Of a DNA stretch of 64,000 nucleotides, positions 62,830 through 64,000 are shown one piece after another. The DNA comes from Haploplasma modicum ATCC 29102. GTDB taxonomy: Bacteria > Bacillota_I > Bacilli_A > Acholeplasmatales > Acholeplasmataceae. The stretch is taken from NCBI RefSeq assembly GCF_000687835.1, contig NZ_JHYB01000003.1, positions 124,001 through 188,000 on the forward strand, written 5' to 3'. Every line of letters starts with the position of its first letter. Positions within the stretch are counted from its first letter, which is position 1. A model generated the notes under the pieces. The model saw only the letters and a list, made by a program, of their open reading frames with translations, was not told where the DNA came from and searched no databases. Both the position numbers and the translations under genes were made by a program.

Positions 62830-64000
62830 TTATAAAATATTTTCATATCCTTTTTTGCCAAGTAGCGCAAACATATTTTTCTTATATGTTTCAACTCCTG
62901 GTTGATTGAATGGATCTACATCAATTAAATACGCACTCATTGCACATGCAAGTTCAAAGAAGTATATCATCTTACCAAATGTTTTTTCTGAAATATCTTC
63001 AAGTTCAATTAAAATATTCGGTACATTTCCAGACACGTGAGCAAGCATTGTTCCTTCTAGTGCTTTATCATTTACATATTTTAATGATTTTCCTGCTAAA
63101 TAATTTAAATCATCTAAGTCATTTTCTTCTTTTTCGATTATAACATCTTCATCAATCTTATTTATCTTTAAAACTGTTTCAAATAGATGTCTTTCACCGT
63201 CTTGAATATATTGTCCTAGTGAGTGTAGATCTGTTGTAAAGTTTGCACTTGCTACAAATAATCCTTTTAAGTCTTTACCTTCTGATTCACCAAATAATTG
63301 TTTCCACCATTCAGCAATAAAAATTAAGTTAGGATCATAGTTAACTAACATTTCAATTTTTTTGCCTGATTTATATAATAAATATCTAATTGCTGCATAT
63401 AAATATACATCGTTTTTTGTGATATCTGGATTTAAGGAATTATTGTAAATTTCTCTTGCCCCTTCAATCATATCTAATATATTATAACCTTTAACTGCAA
63501 ATGGAAGTAATCCAACTGGTGTAAGTACACTAAATCTTCCACCCACATCATCAGGAATAACAAACATATCATATCCTTCATTTTTAGCAAGTGTATATAG
63601 TGAACCTCTTTTAGCATCGGTTGTTGCTATAATACGTTCTTTGTGGTTTTTACCATATTTTTCAACTAAGATTTTTTTTAAGATTCTAAAAGCAATCGCC
63701 GGTTCTGTTGTTGTTCCTGATTTAGAAATTACATTTACTGAAAAATCCTTATCACTTAAATAATCTATTAAATATTTTAAGTATCTTCCTGAAATATTAT
63801 GCCCTGCATATAAAATTTCAACACCATTTTTTTCAAATGGTTTATCTAAAAATTCTATCCCCGCTTTACTTCCTGCATATGAACCACCAATTCCAATTAC
63901 AACTAATACTTGGCTGTTATTTTTTATTCTATCAGCAACTTTCATGATAGCATTAATTTCTTCCATATTTGTTTGATTTGGCAAATCAAACCATCCTAAA
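62830..64000 (-). CDS. pgi: Glucose-6-phosphate isomerase (5' end outside window)
   Basis: The frame is open from the right edge (first residues [11 protein letters not shown]) to the stop at 62830, about 390 residues. SIS-domain features: [63 protein letters not shown] and the C-terminal [20 protein letters not shown] with KK. It converts glucose 6-phosphate to fructose 6-phosphate, downstream of the glucan pathway and PgcA. The real start lies beyond 64000. Confidence 0.97.
   Translation of the reverse strand, partial: LGWFDLPNQTNMEEINAIMKVADRIKNNSQVLVVIGIGGSYAGSKAGIEFLDKPFEKNGVEILYAGHNISGRYLKYLIDYLSDKDFSVNVISKSGTTTEPAIAFRILKKILVEKYGKNHKERIIATTDAKRGSLYTLAKNEGYDMFVIPDDVGGRFSVLTPVGLLPFAVKGYNILDMIEGAREIYNNSLNPDITKNDVYLYAAIRYLLYKSGKKIEMLVNYDPNLIFIAEWWKQLFGESEGKDLKGLFVASANFTTDLHSLGQYIQDGERHLFETVLKINKIDEDVIIEKEENDLDDLNYLAGKSLKYVNDKALEGTMLAHVSGNVPNILIELEDISEKTFGKMIYFFELACAMSAYLIDVDPFNQPGVETYKKNMFALLGKKGYENIL

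Noticed and set aside
1-64000. Mycoplasma genetic code (TGA = Trp)
   Set aside because: TGA ends many genes, often in conserved ATGA overlaps, Trp codons are TGG, and tRNA-Trp has anticodon CCA. Only the patatin-like gene has an internal TGA.
1-64000. CRISPR arrays
   Set aside because: No regularly spaced repeats were seen. The only phased short repeats are the PHO-box-like units at 16.8 kb.

Overview
This 64 kb window comes from an AT-rich, low-GC bacterium that most resembles the wall-less Acholeplasma/Izemoplasma branch of the Mollicutes. The reasons are strong A+T bias in all codon positions, many lipoproteins with LxxC lipoboxes, ABC permeases with enlarged external domains, and a complete starch/maltodextrin cluster. 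The code is standard: TGG is used for Trp, the only Trp tRNA seen has anticodon CCA, and TGA ends many genes, often in ATGA overlaps (oppB/oppC, phoP/phoR, malL/malQ). This excludes the Mycoplasma/Spiroplasma code. The taxonomic placement is inference; there is no rRNA in the window.

Layout. 1-5.9 kb: oligopeptide ABC transporter (oppD partial, oppC, oppB, oppA). 6.1-10.3 kb: S41-like lipoprotein, Bcp peroxiredoxin, RluF pseudouridine synthase and aldehyde dehydrogenase. 10.4-16.8 kb: phosphate regulon pstSCAB-phoU-phoP-phoR, read leftwards from a promoter with a three-repeat, 11-bp-spaced PHO-box-like array. 17-31 kb: accessory region. It holds a large unknown protein with a topoisomerase-type zinc ribbon and a HEPN-like C-terminus preceded by a 34-aa leader ORF, an intact IS3-family element, and an eight-gene putative defence/restriction-modification locus. 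That locus comprises a Dam-like methyltransferase, a PLD-nuclease/helicase, a 46-aa protein, a DndD-like SMC ATPase, two unknown proteins and two PC4-like proteins. The region ends with a V-ATPase subunit D remnant, a decayed IS150-like element and tRNA-Leu.

32-58 kb: alpha-glucan utilisation. Two cell-surface enzymes (pullulanase, amylase lipoprotein) and a secreted two-CBM41 binding protein act outside. MalE/MalF/MalG with the MsmX-type ATPase MalK import maltodextrins. Cytoplasmic MalQ, alpha-glucosidase, neopullulanase-like enzyme, type I pullulanase and amylase degrade them, and PgcA plus Pgi (right edge) feed glycolysis. A LacI-type regulator lies inside the cluster, and a shared TGNNAACGNTT motif occurs at its two main promoter regions. 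58-64 kb: cation/proton antiporter, tRNA-Trp, a membrane protein with a SAP/Rho-N-like tail (paralogue of the protein at 31.2 kb), tRNA-His, tRNA-Gln, a patatin-like gene interrupted by one in-frame TGA, a Nudix hydrolase and pgi (partial).

The most interesting parts are the 21.5-28.8 kb defence locus, which does not match a complete known system, the HEPN/zinc-ribbon gene with its leader ORF and palindrome, and the TGA-interrupted patatin gene whose two catalytic residues lie on opposite sides of the stop.
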